Of a DNA stretch of 50,879 nt, positions 15,624 through 24,374 are shown one piece after another; within the stretch, counting starts at the first letter, position 1, and every line of letters starts with the position of its first letter. The stretch is from Carboxylicivirga litoralis (GTDB lineage: Bacteria; Bacteroidota; Bacteroidia; Bacteroidales; Marinilabiliaceae). The translations under genes were made by a program, and so were the position numbers. The stretch spans positions 1 through 50,879 of the forward strand of contig NZ_JAFMVC010000028.1 of the NCBI RefSeq assembly GCF_025499605.1, in the 5' to 3' direction. The notes below the pieces were generated by a model. The model ran no database searches. It was not told where the DNA came from and saw only the letters and a program-made list of their open reading frames with translations.

Positions 15624-17579
15624 ATGAGACTGTTAAAGATATTAATCTTAATAACTGCATTAGTTTATTGTAATCAGCAAAGTATAGCTAATGTAAATGT
15701 TGCAGATATATTTTCTGACAACATGGTATTGCAACGCAATCAGAAAGTGAAGGTTTGGGGAAGTGCAGAACCGGGTGAAAAACTGACGCTAAGCTTTAAT
15801 GGACAAAGGCATAAAGCTAAGGCAGATAGAACAGGGGAATGGTCTGTGACACTTGCACCAATGACAGCTGGCGGACCTTTTAATATGTCAATCAATGGAA
15901 AAAATGAAGTGCTTCTTCAAAATATCCTGATTGGTGATGTTTGGGTATGTTCTGGTCAGTCAAACATGCAATGGCCGGTTTCAAAATCAAACAATGCAGA
16001 AAAAGAAATTCTGAATGCCGACTACCCGGAAATTAGGCTGTATACCGTTCCTAAACAACTCAACAATGTACCCGAGGAAAAATTAGGCAGTGCTTCATGG
16101 CAGGTTTGTACCCCTGAGTCTGTAACGGATTTTTCTGCTGTCGGGTATTTCTTTGGTAGGGATTTACAGTCAGAAATAGATGTGCCTATTGGACTAATCA
16201 GTTCAAATTGGGGTGGTACTTGTGTTGAAACCTGGACGTCAAAAGAATCTATCGTAAAATTGCCAAAATATGAAGGTTTTGCTGAAAGAATTGACAATTT
16301 CAATGCAGAGGAAATTGAAGAAAGGAATAGGAATACTTTACGTGGTATCATTGGTGAATTGCCGGAAGAAGAAAAAGGCCTTGAGAAACAATGGATGAAA
16401 CCGGAATCCGATCGAGCCAGTTGGGGTACAATTAATCTGCCAACCTATTGGGAAGATGCCGGATATAAGCAATTAGATGGGATTGTTTGGTTTAGCTACG
16501 ATTTTAGGTTAGAAAATGATGACATTCATCCAAAAGTCTTTCTGAATCTGGGTCGAATCAGTAATTCCGACATCACCTGGGTAAATGGACAAAAAGTCGG
16601 TGGAATTGAATGGGGAAGCGATACCGAACGATTTTATACAATACCAGAACAGCTGCTTGAAGTTGGTCAGAACAATATTACCATAAGAGTGGATAACAGA
16701 TGGGGCAAGGGCGGTTTTGCCAGTGGGTCTGAAAACTTCTTTCTAAAGCTGGGAAAAAATATTATTCAACTAAGTGGTGAATGGAATTTTAAAGTTGACA
16801 AGGTATATGACAAATTTAAAGCCTCACCCAATGAAGTTCCAAGTTTGCTTTACAATGCCATGATAAACCCACTGATTCCTTTTGGTATTAAAGGGGTGAT
16901 ATGGTATCAGGGAGAAAATAACACACCGCGTGCTAAAGAATATGCCGTAACATTCCCAAACATGATTAGAAATTGGCGAGAAAACTGGCAACAAGGTGAT
17001 TTTCCGTTTTTGTTTGTTCAGTTGGCTAATTTTACAAAACCACAAGCAACACCCGGTAATTCTAATTGGGCCGAACTAAGAGAATCACAATTAAAAACAT
17101 TAAGTGTAAAAAATACAGGAATGGCTGTGACTATTGATATTGGTGAAGCAGATGATATTCATCCCACAAATAAGCAAGAGGTTGGTAAGAGACTGATGTT
17201 ATCTGCCCTTAATGTGGCTTATGGGAAAGATATTGTTTATTCTGGTCCCATATATAAATCCATGGTGGTTAAAGAAGGGAAAGCTTTAGTTAGCTTTGAC
17301 CACATTGGTTCAGGGCTCATGGTTAAGAGTAAGCATGGCTATGTCAATGAGTTTGAAGTTGCTGGTAAAGATGGAACATTCCATTGGGCAAAAGCAGAGA
17401 TAGATGGTGATAAGGTTGTTGTATGGTCAGATAGGGTAGAAGACCCTATTGCTGTTCGTTTTGGATGGTCAAATAATCCTGCAGAGTTAAACCTGTATAA
17501 TAAAGAAGGCCTGCCGGCTTCTCCTTTCAGAACCGACGACTGGAAAGGGGTGACGGATAGTAAGTCTTTTGATGATTGA
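15624..17579 (+). CDS. Sialate O-acetylesterase-like (SASA) carbohydrate esterase
   Basis: The 651-residue product has a signal peptide (ending near SIANV). The start of the mature protein (DNMVLQRNQKVKVWG) and VCSGQSNMQWP with the nucleophile Ser113 are hallmarks of bacterial sialate O-acetylesterase homologues; GEADDIHPTNKQ carries the Asp and His near residue 515. A GH2-like jelly-roll domain (about 265-390; WFSYDFRLEN…WVNGQKVGG) is inserted between the two halves of the esterase, as usual in this family. In PULs these proteins remove acetyl esters from many glycans, so activity on sialic acid need not be assumed. It follows a sulfatase and precedes the GH49-like enzyme on the same strand, and is followed by a terminator. 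Confidence 0.85.
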   Translation: MRLLKILILITALVYCNQQSIANVNVADIFSDNMVLQRNQKVKVWGSAEPGEKLTLSFNGQRHKAKADRTGEWSVTLAPMTAGGPFNMSINGKNEVLLQNILIGDVWVCSGQSNMQWPVSKSNNAEKEILNADYPEIRLYTVPKQLNNVPEEKLGSASWQVCTPESVTDFSAVGYFFGRDLQSEIDVPIGLISSNWGGTCVETWTSKESIVKLPKYEGFAERIDNFNAEEIEERNRNTLRGIIGELPEEEKGLEKQWMKPESDRASWGTINLPTYWEDAGYKQLDGIVWFSYDFRLENDDIHPKVFLNLGRISNSDITWVNGQKVGGIEWGSDTERFYTIPEQLLEVGQNNITIRVDNRWGKGGFASGSENFFLKLGKNIIQLSGEWNFKVDKVYDKFKASPNEVPSLLYNAMINPLIPFGIKGVIWYQGENNTPRAKEYAVTFPNMIRNWRENWQQGDFPFLFVQLANFTKPQATPGNSNWAELRESQLKTLSVKNTGMAVTIDIGEADDIHPTNKQEVGKRLMLSALNVAYGKDIVYSGPIYKSMVVKEGKALVSFDHIGSGLMVKSKHGYVNEFEVAGKDGTFHWAKAEIDGDKVVVWSDRVEDPIAVRFGWSNNPAELNLYNKEGLPASPFRTDDWKGVTDSKSFDD

Positions 17580-17617
17580 GATAGCATTTTTGCACAAATT
17601 CATAGTTTGTAAGTAAA

Positions 17618-17655
17618 GCATTGGGGCTGATAAAAAAAGTTTATCAGCCCAATGC
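17618..17655 (+). terminator. Terminator-like stem-loop after the SASA esterase
   Basis: GCATTGGGGCTGATAAA (17618-17634) pairs with TTTATCAGCCCAATGC (17640-17655) with one unpaired G. The loop is A-rich. It separates the esterase unit from the GH49-like gene. Confidence 0.7.
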
Positions 17656-17759
17656 CTTTAGAACTTATCATTAGCCAACTAAAAGGCTAAGCGAACAATC
17701 GAAAACCAATTGATAATGAGGCTATACAAATGCCAAACATAAATATGAAATGTCTTATT

Positions 17760-19871
17760 ATGAAAAAGATATACCACATTATTGCAGTTCTTTGTCTGCT
17801 ATTGCCTTTATATAGTTTACATTGCCAGGAGTTACTTGTTTACAACACTATTCCAGGACGTTCGCCTTCCGAACATTACCAGTGCAGGGTGAAGCTTGAA
17901 ACCGAAGATGATAATGCGTGGCGGGATGCATTTGTATTACAAACAACCTGTAAAACGGATGATGGATATTATAGTATTCTTCATGATTGGTCGGCATCTT
18001 GGATTGCCTTTGAATCAGATTTCAACGGAGACAAGGTTGTTGTTGAAATTTCAAAAAAAGATGGAACCCCAATTACCAAAGCAATGGTAAGGCCAATGGC
18101 CGAAGCCTCACCAGCTGTAATATCAGACGGAAAGGCTTATGTAACTTTTACTGAACCTACCAACATTAATGTTGACATTAACGGTCAAATGGAAGACCAA
18201 TACACGGGCATGGAATATGCCGGTAATCCTGTACATACAATATCAGTATTTGCTAATCCAGTCTACCAGATACCAAATACATCCGATCCCGGAGTCATTG
18301 AATTAAATCCAGGCGATGCAATTCCTTCCGATAGAAGTTTGTGGCATACCGTCTACTTTAAACCGGGAGTGCATGACATAGGCATGGCTTTTGAAATCCT
18401 GTCTGATGAAACGCTTTTTATTCCCGGCAATGCAGTTGTTCATGGTACCATTCACCCTCCTAATGCGTGGGGAAATGCTTCGGCGCAAAATATTAAAGTT
18501 TATGGTTCGGGTGCCATTAGCGGCGAAAACTACGCCTGGACCGGGGATGGAGCAAAAGAAAATAAAACGTTCACTTATCAGGCGGCAAAGGCACACCTAG
18601 AAGGATTTGTGGTTGTCGATCCGGCAAATCATACATTCAACATGAATTGCTCATTTGGAGACCCTCAGTACTTTAATACTTACAAAAACTTAAAAATACT
18701 GGCATGGAGACAAAATAGTGATGCCATTAATGCTTTCAGGCATTCGGTTATATCAGATTGTTTTTTTAGGGTGCAGGACGATGTTTTCTACTATGGTGAA
18801 AATGTAAAAATCAACAATATAGTTACATGGAACGATGCTAACGGGGCAGTGTTGTACCTTACCAAAGGAAGCTCTGTGATGGAAGACAGTTACTTTAAAA
18901 ACATCACTTCCATATACCATCGATCTCAATGGCATTATTGGGATGGCGGAAGGATTATTTCGATGCGGGAAACTCCTCCTGGAAGAACGATTAGAAATGT
19001 GCATATTCAGAATGTTGTGGTAGAGGATCCATATCCGGCCTTTCCGCCCTTTTATGCGACTATGGTAGCTGGCAGCAATGAAGCTATTGTTCTCGATAAT
19101 GTAATATTCGATAATGTTCACCAGGAACATGATGGAGTTAGTTCAACCAAAGATGAAACCAGAGGAAAACCTCAAAACACCTTGTTGGGTTTGGATAATA
19201 GCAGGCAATGGGAGAATATTACGTTTAGGAACTGCTATTTTAATGGTAAATGGTTAGGTAGTCTTTCGGACGGTAACTTTAAAACGGCCAATATTGATGA
19301 ATACACCATCAGATTTGAATTGACGCCTGTTATGCCTGTAACCGATTTTACATCGACCCTTACATCTATTACAGAAGGAGCATCAATCAGTTTTATGGAC
19401 TTATCGGGCAACTTTCCAACAACGTGGAATTGGACCTTTGAGGGAGGTACACCCGCTACCAGTAACCAGCAAAATCCTACAACCTCCTACCTGCATGAAG
19501 GAACATACGATGTTAGCCTGACGACAACTAATCAATATGGTTCATCTTCAATTACCTATAGCAATTATGTTACTGTTGGTACAATAGAAACTGGTATTTC
19601 CGCCAATCCGGATAATGGAGACTTAAAGACAAACATAGATGTACTTTCTTTGTATCCTAATCCAGCTCAAAACATGCTTTATATTGACTTTAATCAGCAG
19701 GCTCTAAGAAATATCTACTTATACACGCTGGCAGGTCAGATGGTATATAATAAGCAGACACTGGAAGATAAAATACAGATTGATATACAAGCTCTAAATA
19801 TTGGCGGTCCACTTTTGGTTCAGGTACAATCCGACCAGTCTGTGTCTACCTATAAAGTGTTATGTCGGTAA
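17760..19871 (+). CDS. GH49-like right-handed beta-helix glycoside hydrolase with PKD and T9SS domains
   Basis: Start chosen at the ATG at 17760 (703 residues), which begins MKKIYHIIAVLCLLL; ATGs at 17730 and 17745 are alternatives. After an N-terminal beta-sandwich (to about 190) comes a beta-helix (about 195-520) with IYVYGSGAI-like rungs. Asp321 (NSDAIN) and the pair Asp340/Asp341 (RVQDDVFY) have the same spacing, 19 then 1, as the three catalytic aspartates I recall for GH49 dextranase (376, 395, 396). A PKD domain (about 525-605; WNWTFEGGTP) and a T9SS sorting domain (SLYPNPAQNMLYI…) finish the protein. GH49 enzymes act on alpha-glucans, so presence in a sulfatase-rich PUL suggests a different substrate. 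The family call is from motifs only. Confidence 0.65.
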   Translation: MKKIYHIIAVLCLLLPLYSLHCQELLVYNTIPGRSPSEHYQCRVKLETEDDNAWRDAFVLQTTCKTDDGYYSILHDWSASWIAFESDFNGDKVVVEISKKDGTPITKAMVRPMAEASPAVISDGKAYVTFTEPTNINVDINGQMEDQYTGMEYAGNPVHTISVFANPVYQIPNTSDPGVIELNPGDAIPSDRSLWHTVYFKPGVHDIGMAFEILSDETLFIPGNAVVHGTIHPPNAWGNASAQNIKVYGSGAISGENYAWTGDGAKENKTFTYQAAKAHLEGFVVVDPANHTFNMNCSFGDPQYFNTYKNLKILAWRQNSDAINAFRHSVISDCFFRVQDDVFYYGENVKINNIVTWNDANGAVLYLTKGSSVMEDSYFKNITSIYHRSQWHYWDGGRIISMRETPPGRTIRNVHIQNVVVEDPYPAFPPFYATMVAGSNEAIVLDNVIFDNVHQEHDGVSSTKDETRGKPQNTLLGLDNSRQWENITFRNCYFNGKWLGSLSDGNFKTANIDEYTIRFELTPVMPVTDFTSTLTSITEGASISFMDLSGNFPTTWNWTFEGGTPATSNQQNPTTSYLHEGTYDVSLTTTNQYGSSSITYSNYVTVGTIETGISANPDNGDLKTNIDVLSLYPNPAQNMLYIDFNQQALRNIYLYTLAGQMVYNKQTLEDKIQIDIQALNIGGPLLVQVQSDQSVSTYKVLCR

Positions 19872-19925
19872 TAATCAGGATTTAGAAAGGGAAATCATCA
19901 ATAAAGTAGTACATTAACTGTGAAG

Positions 19926-19954
19926 CCGGAATCAGGTATGGGACTTGATTCCGG
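19926..19954. terminator. Bidirectional terminator between convergent genes
   Basis: CCGGAATCAGGT (19926-19937) pairs with ACTTGATTCCGG (19943-19954), followed by TTTTATTTTAT on the plus strand. It lies between the GH49-like gene (plus) and the hybrid regulator (minus, ending at 20000) and can serve both. Confidence 0.8.
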
Positions 19955-19999
19955 TTTTATTTTATGCATCACTATTCAAGGTCAATAGTCAGTGATGTT

Positions 20000-22900
20000 T
20001 TAATGGTTCATTCTTTTCATTTCCGAAGGAGACATGCCAAAAGCTTCTTTGAAACTTTTTCCAAAGTACTTAGGACTTGTAAAGCCAACCATATAGGCCA
20101 CTTCGTCAATTCGTATACTGTTATTATCCATAAGAACCTGCTTAGCTCTATTCATCCTCATCTCATTTAAGAGTTCTTTTCCTGATTGCCCGGTCAAACT
20201 TTTTACTTTTCTGTAAAAATTAGAGTGACTCATACCTAATTCCTCTTCAAGAGTACTTACATTAAATTCTGAGTCTGGTATGCCTTTCTCTAAAGCGTCC
20301 ATCAGGTCTTTTAGAAACTTTTCATCAAGCGTGTTTACGGTAACAGCTGAAGGTTCAAGCGAAAAGCCTTTACTCTGAAATATTTTTCTTAACTGTTCGC
20401 GGGATTGAAGTAAATTCTTAATCCTCAGAATTAAATATTCCATTTCAAAAGGTTTAGATATATAATCATCAGCACCTGTTTCAATCCCCTCGTATTTGGA
20501 TTTATTATCCGTTTTGGCCGTCAGAAGGATAATGGGGATATGGCTGGTTTTAATATTGGTTTTAATATGTTGACAAAACGCCATTCCATCCAAATTAGGC
20601 ATCATGATATCGCTTATTATCAGATCCACATCATGTTTGTCAACCATTTCAATACCAATAAGTCCATCTTCTGCCTCAAGTACATTAAATTCAGTTATGA
20701 GCTCCGATTTAATATAGCTGCGCATATCAGCATTATCTTCAACTACCAACACTGTTTTGGCTGTATTATTGATTGGTTTAGCCTCTTCCGTTAAAAGTTC
20801 ATTGGTTTTACCTCTGAACATATCATCTTCGTTAGACAATGATTTCGTTTCCTCGGTGGACGAAAGGTTGGTATCAGGAATAAAGAAACGGATGGTTGTG
20901 CCTTTATTTGTTTGACTTTCCGCTTCTATATAGCCACTATGGGCTTCAATAAGTTCGCGTGTGTGCGACAGGCCAATACCATAGCCTTTCCCGTTGGAGG
21001 TATCATCTTGATAGAAGCGTTCAAAAACTTTCTGCAATTTGCTCGTGGAGATGCCTTTACCGGTGTCATGAACTTCAATTTTAGCAAATGAATTATATTT
21101 TGAATGGTTAAGTATTTGATATTCTTTTTTAAGAACTTTAGCTATAGAAATGTTTATTTCTCCAATGTCAGTATATTTAAGAGCATTAGAGATGAGGTTG
21201 AAGTATACCTTTGCTATCATAGCCGGATCAAAGCTGAGCATTAGCTTGTTTGAAGAACTGCTGACCTGATATTTCAAACCTTTATTTCGAATGGCATAAG
21301 TGAAATGGGCAATTTCTTCTTTGGTAAAAGCAATAATATCCTGGTTCTGCAATTTTGCCACAAGTTTACCACTTTCTGCTTTTCTAACATCCAGCAATTG
21401 CTCAATGAGATAATTAAGTCGCTTAACATTCCGTTTAATTAATAGCAACTGTTCTTTTACCTCTCCACTGAGGTTGTTTTTTTGAAGGATGCTCTCAAGA
21501 GGTCCTTTAATCAAAGTCAAAGGCGTTCGCAGATCGTGAGATATGTTAATAAAGAATTCTGTTCTTAACTTATTTAGAACCTGAACCTTATTGTTGTGTT
21601 CCTGTTCAAGTAAAAGCTTGTTTTTGGTAGTATAGCGAATAATTGAGTAATACGAGAAGTAGATAAAAATTAGAACAATCGTTAGCAGGTATAAAACGTA
21701 GGCATACCAGGTATATATAAATGGGGTTTTTATATAAATAAATAGTTCTGTACCATTATCTTCCCAGATACCATCACTATTAGTCGATTTGACTTTAAAT
21801 GCATATTTGCCATGTCTGAGATTAGTGTAATTAGCATGCCTTTTTGTTACGTCGGTATATTGCCAGTTTTTGTCAAACCCCTCAAGCTTATAGGCGTATT
21901 TTATTTTTTCCGCATTAGGGTAAAGCATTGAAGAAAAATCAAAACCGATATTGTTCTGATGTGGGAGTAGTACTAATGTGTCTGATATACTTATGCCTTT
22001 TTCCAAAGGAATAGTCTTTCCAATCCGCTGCTTAGGATTAACACGCTCTCCATCTATAAACAAGTCGGTAATGGTTGTTTGTGGTTTTCTTAAGCTGCTT
22101 GTTATTTGGCTAGGATAGAAGGCCGTAATACCATTAATTCCGCCCATGATAATTTCACCGTTTTTTGTCTTGTAAGCAGTATGTTCTGAAAACTCATTAC
22201 TCTGGATGCCGTCACTCTCGGTGTAATTAATGAACTGTTCTTGAGATATATAAAATTTAGATAAACCATTATTGGTTCCAATCCACAGGCATTGTGCATC
22301 ATCTTCTATAATTGAGTGGATCATATTGTTAGGTAAACCATCATTGGTCGTGTAGCACTTAAACGTTAACTTTCCTGTGGTGGAATCATTAACAACCTTA
22401 TTCAGTCCTTCATAGGTTCCAATCCAGAAGTTATTATTCGAATCTTGAATAATGGATCTGATATAGTTGTTACTGATAGAGCCCTCCTGTTTGCTGCTTT
22501 TGTATATTTTATCGTTCACAACTTCATGCGCTTCATTGAGTGAAAGTATATGAAGTCCGCCTCCTTCAGTGCCAACTAGTAACTCATTCCTTAGTTTATT
22601 ATAGAACAGCATTCTACAGTTTTGAGGAGAAGCTGATTCTGTTGATGATAGCGGATAACTTTGATCAATGCGCATGCTATCATCGGTTATTTTTAAACGA
22701 AAAATACCATTAAATGATGCCAGCCAATAATAATCTTGGGCTCCTTTGGTAATATAAAATGTCGCAAAGGTCTTTAAATGACTTAATATCTTAACAGTTC
22801 CATTTGATTCTTCAATCAGTAACAACCCTTCATCGCAGCATATAAGTTTCTTATTCTCGTTGTATGGGGCAATGTAAAATACGGTCATGTTCTCTAGACC

Positions 22901-24106
22901 AAGTTTTTTTACCTTTTTTGTGGCTCTGTTAATCTGGTATAATCCGTTGCTATGTGTTCCGGCCCATATTTTATTATCTGTGTTATAATACACTGATCTG
23001 ATAAAGTTTGAACCGTTACTTGTTGATGTGTTAATAGACAGGTGTTCGAATTGCTTTTGATCACTGTCGAAAAAATTGACACCAGCCCCAATTGTCCCAA
23101 TCCATAACACATCATCATTTGATACATATAAAGCACGAATAAGATTGGAAGTCAGACTTGAAGGATTTAAAGAATTGTACTGGATATGTTTAAATCGAAT
23201 TTTATCACTATTCACCTGATCAGACTTGATAAAGTTAAGACCATTATCAAGTGTGCCTAACCATATGTTACCTTGCAGGTCAACTGAAATACCCGAACAC
23301 TTTAAAGACGAAGGGCCGTTTGCGCCGGCAGATGGCTTAAACTTAGTTATTTGCTTATTTGTCAGATTGTATCTAATAAGACCGCTTCTGTTGCAGCTAA
23401 TCCATAAATTGTTCGAATAATCTTCAACTAAATCTAAAAAGTTATATGAAGGGTGTATAATAGGCGTTTCTATAGTAATTGCCACATTACTATGCGACTC
23501 CACTATTATTCGACTTACAAAACTGCTGGTTTGCATCCAAATGCCGCCCTTGCTGCATTCTTTTAAGTTGATAATGCTCCGATTTAGATTGGTATTCCCG
23601 GTATCAAATTCAATTCGTTGTGGTCTATTATTATCAATAGTATTATCAAGTTCTAATCGAAAAAGACCATGCCTTGTGCCAAGAAATAAATAGTCTTCAT
23701 ATACAAGGAGAGTGCTCACCGTAAATTTATGGCTTGATGCAGCATGAGATGTGATTTGGTATATTGATTCCGTATGAGGATTATACATATTTAGTCCGTC
23801 ATCAGTACCAATCCATACACGTCCTGATTGGTCTTCAGCAAGACTGCGAATTGTATTATTACTTAACGATTGGGGGTTATTTCTTTGCGTGGTAAATGTT
23901 TTAATACTATATCCATCATAGCAATTCAATCCATCAACTGTTCCAAACCACATAAAACCCCTGCTATCTTTCAAAAAGCAATAAACTTCACTTTGAGAAA
24001 GCCCATCTTTAGAGGTGATGTGATGAAAACGCCTGTTTTGAGAGTAGGTGCTAATACTTATTAATAGTAGAAAACCAACAATGGTTATTTTTTCATATGT
24101 CCCCAT
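20000..24106 (-). CDS. Hybrid two-component system regulator (HTCS) of the PUL
   Basis: The 1368-residue product has, in order: signal/membrane anchor (1-22); a periplasmic beta-propeller sensor of Reg_prop repeats (about 30-670; many D..G.(I/V)W(I/V)GT motifs); a Y_Y_Y domain (about 705-790; YAYKLEGFDKNW); a membrane segment (about 797-820); a HisKA domain with His857 (NISHDLRTPLTLI); a HATPase domain (ISNALKYT, GYGIGLSHTR); a receiver with Asp1166 (DLIISDIMMP) and Lys at SKPF; and a C-terminal AraC-type HTH (about 1270-1368). This single-chain sensor-to-DNA architecture is typical for Bacteroidota PULs, where the propeller binds an oligosaccharide and the HTH activates the susCD operon. It is divergent from SusC across a 268-base gap. 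Confidence 0.95.
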   Translation of the reverse strand: MGTYEKITIVGFLLLISISTYSQNRRFHHITSKDGLSQSEVYCFLKDSRGFMWFGTVDGLNCYDGYSIKTFTTQRNNPQSLSNNTIRSLAEDQSGRVWIGTDDGLNMYNPHTESIYQITSHAASSHKFTVSTLLVYEDYLFLGTRHGLFRLELDNTIDNNRPQRIEFDTGNTNLNRSIINLKECSKGGIWMQTSSFVSRIIVESHSNVAITIETPIIHPSYNFLDLVEDYSNNLWISCNRSGLIRYNLTNKQITKFKPSAGANGPSSLKCSGISVDLQGNIWLGTLDNGLNFIKSDQVNSDKIRFKHIQYNSLNPSSLTSNLIRALYVSNDDVLWIGTIGAGVNFFDSDQKQFEHLSINTSTSNGSNFIRSVYYNTDNKIWAGTHSNGLYQINRATKKVKKLGLENMTVFYIAPYNENKKLICCDEGLLLIEESNGTVKILSHLKTFATFYITKGAQDYYWLASFNGIFRLKITDDSMRIDQSYPLSSTESASPQNCRMLFYNKLRNELLVGTEGGGLHILSLNEAHEVVNDKIYKSSKQEGSISNNYIRSIIQDSNNNFWIGTYEGLNKVVNDSTTGKLTFKCYTTNDGLPNNMIHSIIEDDAQCLWIGTNNGLSKFYISQEQFINYTESDGIQSNEFSEHTAYKTKNGEIIMGGINGITAFYPSQITSSLRKPQTTITDLFIDGERVNPKQRIGKTIPLEKGISISDTLVLLPHQNNIGFDFSSMLYPNAEKIKYAYKLEGFDKNWQYTDVTKRHANYTNLRHGKYAFKVKSTNSDGIWEDNGTELFIYIKTPFIYTWYAYVLYLLTIVLIFIYFSYYSIIRYTTKNKLLLEQEHNNKVQVLNKLRTEFFINISHDLRTPLTLIKGPLESILQKNNLSGEVKEQLLLIKRNVKRLNYLIEQLLDVRKAESGKLVAKLQNQDIIAFTKEEIAHFTYAIRNKGLKYQVSSSSNKLMLSFDPAMIAKVYFNLISNALKYTDIGEINISIAKVLKKEYQILNHSKYNSFAKIEVHDTGKGISTSKLQKVFERFYQDDTSNGKGYGIGLSHTRELIEAHSGYIEAESQTNKGTTIRFFIPDTNLSSTEETKSLSNEDDMFRGKTNELLTEEAKPINNTAKTVLVVEDNADMRSYIKSELITEFNVLEAEDGLIGIEMVDKHDVDLIISDIMMPNLDGMAFCQHIKTNIKTSHIPIILLTAKTDNKSKYEGIETGADDYISKPFEMEYLILRIKNLLQSREQLRKIFQSKGFSLEPSAVTVNTLDEKFLKDLMDALEKGIPDSEFNVSTLEEELGMSHSNFYRKVKSLTGQSGKELLNEMRMNRAKQVLMDNNSIRIDEVAYMVGFTSPKYFGKSFKEAFGMSPSEMKRMNH

Positions 24107-24374
24107 AAACGCAATATTACAAAAATATAGTTGTTAAAGACTTTGGGTACTTAGTGAATTATAATACAAAACAATTATTGTCCATTAACTGGCCAATTTT
24201 TATCCATCATTGAACGAATTAGTTCCAAAGTCTGGGATTTTGTAGGGCTATTGATGAATCTTAAAAGAAGTTAATTTGTATTTGAGAAAGTAAACTTATT
24301 TCTAATTCAACAGCGCTAAAAAAGAAATTGGAAGTATAAAAAAAACTAATTTGGAGCTTATAATTTTAAGGTTT
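24107..24374. promoter_or_regulatory. Divergent promoter region between HTCS and SusC
   Basis: This 268-base AT-rich gap has no gene and must hold promoters for both directions. A CTGGCCAATTTTTA site (24189-24202) resembles TTGGCCATTTTTA before the Ig-like gene (4275-4287) and ATGGCCATTTTAACA before GH3 (33203-33217), so it is a candidate regulator site. I could not fix a -7/-33 box with confidence. Confidence 0.45.

Noticed and set aside
15624-17579. True sialic-acid metabolism
   Set aside because: No sialidase, lyase or sialic-acid transporter is in the window; the SASA fold is common in PULs for other acetylated sugars.
17760-19871. Iota-carrageenase (GH82) or polygalacturonase (GH28) assignment for the beta-helix enzyme
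   Set aside because: The Asp spacing 19 then 1 (NSDAIN, QDD) fits GH49 better; GH28 needs NTD, DD and GHG/RIK motifs, which I do not see.
20540-24064. Plus-strand frames opposite the HTCS gene
   Set aside because: They are complements of a continuous, fully conserved 1368-residue protein.
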